Source: Opitutia bacterium (GTDB lineage Bacteria; Verrucomicrobiota; Verrucomicrobiia; Opitutales; Seribacteraceae). From it: 5,315 bases of DNA. The stretch is taken from contig JABGUO010000102.1 in NCBI GenBank assembly GCA_018646565.1, forward strand, positions 1-5,315, given 5' to 3'. The notes beneath the pieces are model-generated. The model was not told where the DNA came from, made no database searches, and saw nothing but the letters and a program-made list of their open reading frames with translations. Position numbers and translations under genes: made by a program. Below, piece by piece: positions 1-5,315 of this stretch. Each line of letters opens with the position of its first letter. Position 1 is the first letter of the stretch.

Positions 1-309
1 AGTGGTGCCCAGGTTTGCCCCCATAATAACTCCGATAGATTCCATCAGGGTTAACAACTGAGCATTTACAAAACTTACCACCATTACTGTGGTTGCGGAG
101 GAGGATTGAACCAGACAGGTCACCAATAGCCCTGTAAATAAGCCAAAAAACCGATTCTGTGTCATGGTCGCCATAATCCGACGCATTCCTTCCCCGGCTA
201 CTTTTTGGATACCCTCACTCATTACCCGCATGCCAAACAAAAAGATGCCGAGGCCTCCGAGGATATAAAGAAAGCGAACAATAAATTCCCAAATGGTTAC
301 ATTTCCCAT
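1..309 (-). CDS. Na+/phosphate cotransporter family protein, N-terminal 103 residues (partial)
   Basis: This gene starts at ATG 309-307 and runs off the left edge, so only 103 codons are visible. The product is an inner-membrane protein of the Na/Pi-cotransporter family (PF02690; NptA, YjbB and eukaryotic NaPi-II relatives), which couples phosphate movement to sodium. Visible evidence is a hydrophobic first segment (about residues 7-28, with LGGLGIFLFGM), the family's QSSSATT motif at residues 68-74 inside a second hydrophobic stretch, and GANLGTT at residues 97-103, the usual sequence after the first QSSS repeat. Bacterial members often end in a PhoU-like domain, which cannot be checked here. 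The start lies 54 bases after the porin stop and has no Shine-Dalgarno sequence. Its place in a pst/pho cluster supports phosphate as the substrate and import as the direction, although YjbB-like relatives can export phosphate. The family is clear; the exact transport role is inferred. Confidence 0.9.
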   Translation of the reverse strand, partial: MGNVTIWEFIVRFLYILGGLGIFLFGMRVMSEGIQKVAGEGMRRIMATMTQNRFFGLFTGLLVTCLVQSSSATTVMVVSFVNAQLLTLMESIGVIMGANLGTT

Positions 310-320
310 GATGATGATTT

Positions 321-353
321 GATTTTAAGAGTTATTAAAGATGAAGTTTAGAG
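321..353 (-). promoter_or_regulatory. Possible degenerate Pho-box-like 11-bp repeats before the symporter gene
   Basis: Read on the minus strand, the porin-symporter gap contains three consecutive 11-base units: CTCTAAACTTC, ATCTTTAATAA and CTCTTAAAATC. All share TCT in the same phase. The 11-bp period matches the spacing of PhoB binding half-sites, but each unit matches the Escherichia coli CTGTCAT core at only about 2 to 4 of 7 positions. A TAAAAT hexamer at 322-327 could serve as a -10 element, but no good -35 accompanies it. The symporter may simply be co-transcribed with the porin. This is a weak call. Confidence 0.15.
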
Positions 354-363
354 GAAAGCGTGC

Positions 364-1494
364 TTACCAACTTATACGAATTCCAGATGTATATCCCCAT
401 CCTTCATAAACTTTGGTTCCCAAGTTGTCCATTTCTGTATATTGAACAGCATTCTGCCATTTTAATTTATGACCATGGAAGAAATAATTAATCCCGAGAA
501 AGTATTCCTGCATTTCATCCCCACGACCAGCAAGATCTCTCTCATACCTAGTGATGTCTACACCCAGGGCGTCTTTGCTCTCCACATAGGAATAGCTAAA
601 TACTCCCTGTAACTTATCGGTAAAATCATAGAAGGGCATAAGTTGGGTACCCAAAACATCGCTTTGTGAACCGTATCCATTGGAGAAGCTTAGATCTCCC
701 CAGAAATTAAACTTTCCATTCTTCAGTTTGGTCACCAATGAAAAAGCGTTTTGGTGTTCGGGTGTTTGATTTAAGGAATCTTCTTCCTGGAGCATTACAT
801 CGATACGCAGCAAGGAATTGTCAAAGTATTCAGACTCATCAAAGTTGTACCCGATGGAAATGAGCCCAAAGGTTCCGTAATCGAATGCCTCGTCAAATTC
901 CGGACCTTCATCACTTGAATATATGCCAGCCAGATAGTCCCAATTATCCCGACTCCCAGAAAGTGATGCTCCGGTGAAATATTCGTTGGTGAACCAAATA
1001 TTTCTAGCTACTTTGCCGCGCTCCAAGGTGTAAAGTTTCTTGGATGAAGTGGAGCCATGCAGAGTGAATGGAGCGGATTGTTTTCCAATTTTAATTTTTA
1101 TGCCCGATTCCGTAGCCCAAGACAAATAAGTGTCGGTTAAATTTCGGTATAAAGGATCTGGTTGGTTAAGATTCATGTTGGCCTCGGAATGAAGGGTGAT
1201 GCCTCCGAATAAACCAGCTTTGAAACCGAAGCGAAACCGTCTCCATTGAGAATCATCGGCAGAGGAACCACTCACATCATTTTCAAAACTGTGTGCATCT
1301 CCTTGCAGACGTCCCGTAAGGGCAAATTTCTTCACCCATGGATTATCTTTATTTTCAAAAAGTACGGCTTTGCTCCACAGATCATCATAAAAGGTGGATG
1401 GTTTATCTTCTGCCCAAAGGGCGGAAGACCATGAAAAGATAAGAATAGAGATACCTTTTTTTGCTTTTTTGAAACCGTTTTTAGAAAAATTCAT
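364..1494 (-). CDS. Phosphate-selective porin O/P-type outer-membrane protein
   Basis: This is a 376-residue outer-membrane beta-barrel protein that resembles the Porin_O_P family (PF07396; Pseudomonas OprP and OprO are the characterised members). It probably lets phosphate or other anions into the periplasm. A signal peptide is evident: a basic start (K5, K9, K10, K12, K13), a hydrophobic core at about 14-25, and a likely cleavage after A28 (LWA/ED). The mature part alternates polar and aromatic residues as barrel strands do. It carries WRRFRFG at 84-90, IGKQSAPFT at 136-144 and SSKKLYTLERG at 150-160, which I recognise from porins of this type, and it ends in GIRISW with a terminal aromatic residue. 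It is shorter than OprP (about 440 residues). It lies 109 bases downstream of phoR behind its own probable promoter. The phosphate specificity is inferred from the family and the neighbours; the anion-selecting lysines and arginines cannot be assigned by eye. Base composition is visibly more AT-rich than in pstB-phoU. Confidence 0.85.
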   Translation of the reverse strand: MNFSKNGFKKAKKGISILIFSWSSALWAEDKPSTFYDDLWSKAVLFENKDNPWVKKFALTGRLQGDAHSFENDVSGSSADDSQWRRFRFGFKAGLFGGITLHSEANMNLNQPDPLYRNLTDTYLSWATESGIKIKIGKQSAPFTLHGSTSSKKLYTLERGKVARNIWFTNEYFTGASLSGSRDNWDYLAGIYSSDEGPEFDEAFDYGTFGLISIGYNFDESEYFDNSLLRIDVMLQEEDSLNQTPEHQNAFSLVTKLKNGKFNFWGDLSFSNGYGSQSDVLGTQLMPFYDFTDKLQGVFSYSYVESKDALGVDITRYERDLAGRGDEMQEYFLGINYFFHGHKLKWQNAVQYTEMDNLGTKVYEGWGYTSGIRISW

Positions 1495-1516
1495 AACACC
1501 AAAATAACATACAATA

Positions 1517-1545
1517 ATTACACTAATGGGTCGTAATTGTTACAA
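1517..1545 (-). promoter_or_regulatory. Candidate sigma70-type promoter for the porin gene
   Basis: On the minus strand, TTGTAA (1545-1540; 4 of 6 matches to the -35 consensus) is separated by exactly 17 bases from TGTAAT (1522-1517; 5 of 6 matches to the -10 consensus). Transcription would begin near 1510, about 15 bases before the porin ATG at 1494. The very short leader fits the lack of a real ribosome-binding site (only GGTG a few bases before the ATG). This is the best promoter-like pair seen in the window's intergenic DNA. Confidence 0.45.
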
Positions 1546-1556
1546 TTGTGTAAAAA
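1535..1556 (-). promoter_or_regulatory. Candidate Pho box (PhoB-binding direct repeat) before the porin gene
   Basis: Two adjacent 11-base units on the minus strand, TTTTTACACAA (1556-1546) and TTGTAACAATT (1545-1535), overlap the putative -35 element. The second matches the E. coli CTGTCAC-type half-site at 5 of 7 core positions and is followed by the expected AT-rich tail; the first is weaker. Placing a PhoB site over the -35 is the usual arrangement at PhoB-activated promoters. The same bases also contain a short inverted repeat (AATTGT-T-ACAATT, 1535-1547), so another dimeric regulator is possible. Consensus sites for PhoB in this phylum are not known to me. Confidence 0.3.
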
Positions 1557-1603
1557 GCCTATTAGTTCTATTAACGGATATAAAGGTCTGCTAAAATAGT
1601 TTC

Positions 1604-2446
1604 TTAAGAAGATTCTGGAAGGCGAAAGGAAAAAGAAGTCCCTTTGCCCTGTAGACTGCTGGCTGAAATCTCACCTCCATGAGCCTCCACAACTTCGCGA
1701 GCAATACTTAGCCCTAGTCCAGTACCCCCGCGTTCCCTGGAACGCCCCTTGTCTAATCGGTAAAAACGCTCGAAGAGACGGCTCAATTCCTCTTCGGGGA
1801 TTCCCTGTCCATCGTCTTCAACTGAACATAGAACATAGGGAGCATTACTTTCTTTGCGGGTCCGCACCTTAATTTGGGTCGCGCCTTCGGCATGGAGAGA
1901 TGCGTTTTCAACTAGGTTCTCAATTAAGCTAACCATTTTCTGGATGTCCGCATGGATTATCAGTTTCTCCTCAGGAATATCCAGTGAGATGGGGGTGGCA
2001 GAGGAGTTTTGGGAAACAATGCTGTTTTCTACTGTCGATCGCAGCAATGCATAGAAGTCCAGCTTCTCTAATTTGAGAGAGGGTTCGGCCCTTTCGAGAC
2101 TTGCTAAAGCAAGCAAATCTTCGACCAAGGCATGTAGCCTTTGCGCATTTCTTTGAATCTTTTCAAGAAAGCCTTTCTTTTGCTTCTCTTTCAAATCCGG
2201 GTAGTCCTCAATTAAGGAATCCGAGAAGCCCTTGATGATTGAAACCGGAGTACGTAGCTCATGGGAGACATTGGCGACAAAGTCTCTACGGGCGAGATCT
2301 TCTTTATTTTTTGGCTCTCTGGGCTGGGGGCGAGCCGTTGGCCAGTTCCTTTTACCGTGCGAGCGTCCGAACCTCCAAGCGAGCATGATCCCTCCGGAGA
2401 AAAGAATAAAAAGCAAGCCTACTGCCCATAATGGGAATTCAATCAC
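1604..2446 (-). CDS. phoR: PhoR-type sensor histidine kinase, minimal architecture
   Basis: This is a 280-residue membrane-bound histidine kinase, the probable partner of the PhoB next to it. One transmembrane segment spans about residues 5-24, followed by a basic, proline-rich linker (25-52). The HisKA domain has FVANVSHELRTP, with phospho-accepting H62. The ATP-binding domain has an N box around N177-N181, DDGQGI at 211-216, an F box FERFYR at 225-230 and GGTGLGL at 240-246, so all catalytic motifs are intact. The start is GTG (2446-2444), overlapping the phoB stop as GTGA. An in-frame TAA lies only one codon upstream (2452-2450), so the gene cannot be longer at its 5' end. It therefore lacks the second membrane segment and the PAS domain of E. 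coli PhoR. The phosphate role is inferred from the pst-phoU-phoB context; the kinase fold itself is certain. No terminator hairpin is evident after the stop. Confidence 0.9.
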   Translation of the reverse strand: MIEFPLWAVGLLFILFSGGIMLAWRFGRSHGKRNWPTARPQPREPKNKEDLARRDFVANVSHELRTPVSIIKGFSDSLIEDYPDLKEKQKKGFLEKIQRNAQRLHALVEDLLALASLERAEPSLKLEKLDFYALLRSTVENSIVSQNSSATPISLDIPEEKLIIHADIQKMVSLIENLVENASLHAEGATQIKVRTRKESNAPYVLCSVEDDGQGIPEEELSRLFERFYRLDKGRSRERGGTGLGLSIAREVVEAHGGEISASSLQGKGTSFSFRLPESS

Positions 2447-3147
2447 GGCTTATTGGGTTTTTCGATTAGGCGGTATCCCACACCACGTATGGTCTCAATC
2501 TCAAGGCCGGAATTTTCAATCTTTTTTCGAACGCGTCGTATGTGGACATCCACAGTACGCGTTTCCACATCGGTATCGAACTTCCATACCCCCAGTAGCA
2601 AGTTGTCCCGGGTTTGCACCCGGCCCTTTCTTTTAAGAAAATAGTGTAGAAGGTTGAATTCGGTGAGCGTGAAATCAATTTCTTTTCCAGATATGGAAAT
2701 GCTGTGGTTATCCTGATCAAGTATAAGGTTTCCTGATAAAATACGGGAGCTTGTATCTTCTGATTTTTCCGTAACGCGCTTCAAGATACTATTAATGCGA
2801 AGGGTAAGCTCCTGTATGTCGAAAGGTTTCCCTAGGTAATCATCGGCCCCTTGTTCCAATCCTTTGATTCTATGTTCCACTCCCGATTTCGCAGTTAACA
2901 TAATCACGGGCACTTTTTGCAGAAGGTTATCGACACGGATCATGCGTAGCAGTTGAAAACCATCGAGGTCGGGCATCATCACATCGAGTATGATCAGGTC
3001 GGGTATAAAGTCTCTGGCCTTGCCTAAGGCGTCAAAAGGATTGTTGGAGAATTTTACCTCGAAGCCAGCTTTTCCAAGCTGGTAGTGAAGGAGATCGGTG
3101 AGATCTTCTTCATCGTCGACAACAAATATACGAATGCGGGCGGACAT
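2443..3147 (-). CDS. phoB: PhoB-type phosphate response regulator (OmpR/PhoB family)
   Basis: This is a 234-residue transcription factor, the usual length for PhoB. The receiver domain (about 5-122) shows the acidic pair D11-D12, the phospho-acceptor D55 in LIILDVMMPDLDG, T85 in MLTAKSG and K107 in the GKPF motif. The C-terminal winged-helix DNA-binding domain (about 135-228) has DFTLTEFNLLHYFL, the recognition-helix region VDVHIRRVRKKIE at 199-211 and the wing IRGVGYRL at 220-227. When phosphorylated it should bind Pho boxes and activate phosphate-starvation genes. It is followed directly by phoR with a 4-base overlap, so the two are translationally coupled. It begins 108 bases after phoU, a gap large enough for its own promoter. 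The ATG at 3147 has no Shine-Dalgarno sequence; the upstream ATG at 3184 is out of frame. The pst-phoU neighbourhood sets it apart from other OmpR-family regulators. Confidence 0.95.
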   Translation of the reverse strand: MSARIRIFVVDDEEDLTDLLHYQLGKAGFEVKFSNNPFDALGKARDFIPDLIILDVMMPDLDGFQLLRMIRVDNLLQKVPVIMLTAKSGVEHRIKGLEQGADDYLGKPFDIQELTLRINSILKRVTEKSEDTSSRILSGNLILDQDNHSISISGKEIDFTLTEFNLLHYFLKRKGRVQTRDNLLLGVWKFDTDVETRTVDVHIRRVRKKIENSGLEIETIRGVGYRLIEKPNKP

Positions 3148-3160
3148 AGGAAAACCCGCG

Positions 3161-3189
3161 ATTTGACGGTGCCCGGGCGTTCATGGCAA
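3161..3189 (-). promoter_or_regulatory. Weak candidate promoter before phoB
   Basis: In the 108-base phoU-phoB gap, the minus strand reads TTGCCA (3189-3184; 5 of 6 matches to -35), then 17 bases, then TCAAAT (3166-3161; 4 of 6 matches to -10). A transcript from here would start about 7 bases before the phoB ATG, making it nearly leaderless. The gap has no convincing Pho box or terminator, so read-through from pst-phoU is an equally good explanation for phoB expression. Confidence 0.2.
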
Positions 3190-3255
3190 GATTGATTTCT
3201 CTGCAGCTTGAATTGTCAGACTTGGCAGGCTAGACCCGCTAAGAAATTTTTAGGT

Positions 3256-3933
3256 TTATTCTAACTCCTTACGCAGGGCGGATTTCTTAAATTCGGGAGC
3301 ATGCCGGACATCCCGGCTGGTGGCCATAAATACGGTTTCCTTGGAAATATTTACCGCATGGTCGCAGACTCTCTCCAGAGATTTGGAAATAAAAAGTACT
3401 TCGAAAACCGAGGACGAAGTCGCGGGATCCTGTTCCACCAGAGACTGGCAGAATTGGTTGTTTTCTTTGTGTAATTGATCGACCTCGAGATCACGCGTCC
3501 AAATTGCCTTGGCCTTGTCCTCATCATATTCCACGAAGATGGAGAGTGCATCTTGAATCATTTCCCTGGCAATTTCTCCCATTTGGGGAATTTGATGAAA
3601 GTCCGGAGTGGCAGTCTTGCAGGAGCACCGGGCAATTGCTTTGGCTTCATCGCCGATACGTTCGACCTCGTGACTGATCTTGATAATGGATACAAGCAGG
3701 CGCAAATCAGAGGCAACCGGGGCATGGGTGGAAAGACAAGAGGTCACCTCTTCGCGCAATTCGTTTTCCAGGTCATCAATCTCCTCGTCTTTTAACCGGA
3801 CAGCCTTGGCGAGTACGGAGTCTCCTTCGACCAGGGCTTTGATTGCTCCCTGCAGGGAATCGTTGGCCAGTTGGCCCATTAGCAGGAGCTTGGACTTGAG
3901 GTTTTCCAGGTTGTGTTCGAATTGTGTGGTCAT
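3256..3933 (-). CDS. phoU: PhoU, phosphate signalling and transport regulator
   Basis: This is a 225-residue cytoplasmic all-helical protein, slightly shorter than E. coli PhoU (about 240). Two PhoU repeats are visible, each with the acidic metal-binding signature: HEVERIGDEAKAIA near residues 88-101 (E91, D95) and SLERVCDHAVNISKET near 185-200 (E187, D191). In the family, PhoU restrains Pst transport and keeps PhoR in its inhibitory state when phosphate is plentiful, through contacts with PstB and PhoR. Here it sits 13 bases after the pstB stop, the classic position at the end of a pst operon, and ahead of phoBR. The ATG at 3933 is preceded by no purine-rich ribosome site. The identity is secure; its contact with this unusually short PhoR is an open question. 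Confidence 0.95.
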   Translation of the reverse strand: MTTQFEHNLENLKSKLLLMGQLANDSLQGAIKALVEGDSVLAKAVRLKDEEIDDLENELREEVTSCLSTHAPVASDLRLLVSIIKISHEVERIGDEAKAIARCSCKTATPDFHQIPQMGEIAREMIQDALSIFVEYDEDKAKAIWTRDLEVDQLHKENNQFCQSLVEQDPATSSSVFEVLFISKSLERVCDHAVNISKETVFMATSRDVRHAPEFKKSALRKELE

Positions 3934-3946
3934 GGGCAGGTGGGCA

Positions 3947-4765
3947 TTATCCGAATTTTCCGGATATATAGTCTTCCGTTTGTTGCTTGCTTGGATTGAG
4001 AAATATTTTTTTAGTCAGGTCGCATTCGATGAGTTTCCCAAGGTAGAAGAATGCGGTCCTGTCAGATATTCTTCCTGCTTGCTGCATGTTGTGGGTGACA
4101 ACCACAATGGTATACTCATTCTTCAATTCAAGGATCAGTTCCTCCACTCTGCCCGTTGCGACCGGATCGAGGGCGGAGCAGGGTTCGTCCATCAGAATGA
4201 TTTCAGGTTCGACAGCGAGGGTTCGGGCAATACAAAGGCGTTGCTGCTGTCCGCCTGATAGTCCGTAGGCGTTTTCATTCAACCGGTCCTTTACTTCTTC
4301 CCAAAGAGCGGCTTTCCTCAGGGACGCCTCCACTTTTTGGTCGACCACCCGCTTGGACTTCACCCCTTGGATCTGCAATCCATAGGCGACATTCTGATAA
4401 ATGGATTTAGGAAAGGGGTTGGATTTTTGGAAGACCATGCCCACTTTCTTGCGCAGTTCGATCACATCGACGCTTTTGTCATGCAGATCTACCCCGTGAA
4501 TTTCGATTGATCCCTTGCCGATGCGGGCACCTTCGACCAAGTCGTTCATTCGGTTGAGGCAACGCAGTAGGGTGCTTTTGCCACATCCGGATGGGCCGAT
4601 GAATGCCATCACTTCCCTGGGGAAGATGTCTAGGGAGACATTATGGATCACCTGGTTGCTTCCGTAGAGAAAGTCGAGGTCGCGGATACGTATTGCAGGG
4701 TCTATTAAATCAACCTCCTCGGTTGAAGGACTTGGTTCTGGAATGTTCGTGATGGCTTCTTGCAT
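3947..4765 (-). CDS. pstB: Phosphate ABC transporter ATP-binding protein PstB
   Basis: This 272-residue ATPase powers the Pst high-affinity phosphate importer from the cytoplasmic face of the inner membrane. All ABC motifs are present in order: Walker [10 protein letters not shown] (57-65), Q-loop glutamine Q113 in [12 protein letters not shown] (a PstB hallmark), signature LSGGQQQR (169-176), Walker B IILMDEP (189-195), D-loop SALD (197-200) and switch H225 in VVVTHNMQQ. The C-terminal FFYLGKLIE and the NP-x(5)-TEDYISG ending are also typical of PstB. The ATG at 4765 is chosen because it lies 19 bases after the pstA stop and leaves a PstB of family length. The frame stays open to an ATG at 4930, but those codons overlap pstA and do not resemble PstB. 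About 22 acidic, proline-rich residues precede the ABC domain, which is not unusual. No Shine-Dalgarno sequence is visible. Confidence 0.97.
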   Translation of the reverse strand: MQEAITNIPEPSPSTEEVDLIDPAIRIRDLDFLYGSNQVIHNVSLDIFPREVMAFIGPSGCGKSTLLRCLNRMNDLVEGARIGKGSIEIHGVDLHDKSVDVIELRKKVGMVFQKSNPFPKSIYQNVAYGLQIQGVKSKRVVDQKVEASLRKAALWEEVKDRLNENAYGLSGGQQQRLCIARTLAVEPEIILMDEPCSALDPVATGRVEELILELKNEYTIVVVTHNMQQAGRISDRTAFFYLGKLIECDLTKKIFLNPSKQQTEDYISGKFG

Positions 4766-4784
4766 GACAAATAAGAAAAAAGGT

Positions 4785-5315
4785 TTACCAACGGTATTTT
4801 TTGCGGAGGCGGTTGCGTAGGATGATTGAAAGGCTGGCCACGCCCACAACCAGAAGAAGGAAGACAAAGGCGGTGCCGTACTGCATATCAGCAGTGTACA
4901 TATTTTGGGGAATCTTGGCACTGACCACATAAATATGGTAGGGCAAGGCCATTACCCCTTGAAAGAAAAAGTCCGTCCAGTGCTCCAGACCCTCCCAAGG
5001 AAGATCGGATCGCTTGGCGTAGGCGGCAGTAAACATAATCGGTGCTGTTTCACCAGCCGCCCGTGCAACTCCGAGGATGGAGGAGGTAAGGATGCCGGGC
5101 ATGGCAAAGGGAAGCACGCTGGTCTTAATCATGGTCCACTTGGTCGCTCCGAGTGCAAGCGAGCTTTCCCGGAAACCCTGAGGGATGGAACGGAGGGCCT
5201 CTTCGCTGGCGGTAATCACAATGGGCAAAACCATGAAGGCGAGGGTGAACCAACCGGCAAGTAGAGAAACATTCCAGTCGAGAAAAATAACGAACAGCCC
5301 GAACCCAAAAAGCCC
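4785..5315 (-). CDS. pstA: Phosphate ABC transporter permease PstA, C-terminal 176 residues (partial)
   Basis: This is the 3' part of pstA; its 5' end lies beyond 5315. The frame is open to the window edge (codon 1 at 5315-5313), so the internal ATG at 5234 is not the start. PstA pairs with PstC to form the phosphate channel of the Pst importer. The visible part contains a membrane segment (about visible residues 17-35), then [20 protein letters not shown] and the EAA cytoplasmic loop ([26 protein letters not shown] region, visible residues 50-75) that docks on PstB. The conserved [13 protein letters not shown] region follows at 85-97, then a last membrane segment (about 147-166) and a basic tail ending in KKYRW. 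It is followed after 19 bases by pstB, so the two are surely in one operon. By analogy, pstC and pstS should be upstream outside the window. Confidence 0.96.
   Translation of the reverse strand, partial: GLFGFGLFVIFLDWNVSLLAGWFTLAFMVLPIVITASEEALRSIPQGFRESSLALGATKWTMIKTSVLPFAMPGILTSSILGVARAAGETAPIMFTAAYAKRSDLPWEGLEHWTDFFFQGVMALPYHIYVVSAKIPQNMYTADMQYGTAFVFLLLVVGVASLSIILRNRLRKKYRW

Noticed and set aside
1558..1580. Short direct repeat TAATAG-AAC-TAATAG (minus strand) between phoR and the porin, followed by GGCTTTTT
   Set aside because: It is a direct repeat, not an inverted one, so it forms no hairpin before the T-run. It is AT-rich and easily due to chance.
2232..2636. Plus-strand open frame of 134 codons opposite the phoR/phoB junction
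   Set aside because: It is antisense to conserved coding sequence and its product has no protein-like pattern or family motif. The smaller plus-strand frames at 1246-1434, 1854-2054, 3475-3795 and 4905-5264 were rejected for the same reason.
2466..2720. Minus-strand open frame of 84 codons within phoB
   Set aside because: It is an alternative frame of the PhoB DNA-binding domain; the PhoB frame carries all the conserved residues.
3239..3253. AT-rich near-palindrome just after the phoU stop (CTAAGAAATTTTTAG)
   Set aside because: The arms meet with no loop, there is no GC-rich stem and no T-run after it, so it cannot be supported as a terminator.
3680..4258. Plus-strand open frame of 192 codons opposite phoU and pstB
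   Set aside because: It lies antisense to two genes with intact, well-conserved motifs, its translation has no recognisable domain, and it spans their junction. It is a frame shadow.
4766..4930. Upstream extension of pstB to an ATG at 4930
   Set aside because: The extra 55 codons lie over the pstA coding end and the 19-base gap, resemble no PstB N-terminus, and the ATG at 4765 gives the normal family length.
1..5315. Search for mobile elements, CRISPR arrays, toxin-antitoxin or phage genes, RNA genes and an undescribed system
   Set aside because: Nearly all the sequence is accounted for by conserved Pho/Pst genes; no regularly spaced repeats, transposase motifs, tRNA folds or unexplained coding region were seen.

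Overview
The window is a compact phosphate-starvation (Pho) locus from a Gram-negative bacterium, with every recognisable gene on the minus strand. Reading in the direction of transcription (high to low coordinates), it holds the 3' part of pstA, then complete pstB, phoU, phoB, phoR and a phosphate-selective-type outer-membrane porin, and finally the first 103 codons of a Na+/phosphate symporter that runs off the left edge. No rRNA, tRNA, insertion sequence, CRISPR array or phage gene was seen, and no intergenic stretch exceeds 120 bases.

Organism: an outer-membrane beta-barrel protein with a signal peptide and a terminal aromatic residue shows a diderm. The style of the porin (an 'NPW...TGRLQ...WRRFRFG' N-terminus), the moderate GC content and the lack of Shine-Dalgarno sequences at any of the six visible starts fit a marine Verrucomicrobiota of the Opitutae type best. 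This is a judgement from family resemblance, not a measured placement.

Layout: 5315-3256 is the inner-membrane uptake part (PstA permease, PstB ATPase, and PhoU, which links transport to signalling), with gaps of 19 and 13 bases that imply one transcript. A 108-base gap with a weak possible promoter precedes phoB-phoR (3147-1604), which overlap by 4 bases (GTGA). A 109-base AT-rich gap (1495-1603) carries the best promoter candidate in the window, with Pho-box-like 11-bp repeats, in front of the porin (1494-364). The symporter starts 54 bases after the porin stop.

How they work together (family knowledge plus inference): the porin would admit phosphate across the outer membrane. PstSCAB, whose pstS and pstC are presumably upstream beyond 5315, would import it with high affinity at the cost of ATP. 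PhoU would relay transporter status to PhoR, PhoR would phosphorylate PhoB, and PhoB-P would activate the pst genes, the porin and possibly the symporter. The least standard points are a very short PhoR that has one membrane segment and no PAS or periplasmic sensor domain, and the pairing of ABC and Na+-coupled phosphate importers in one locus. I found no evidence of a previously undescribed system; this is a well-known module with a few unusual details.
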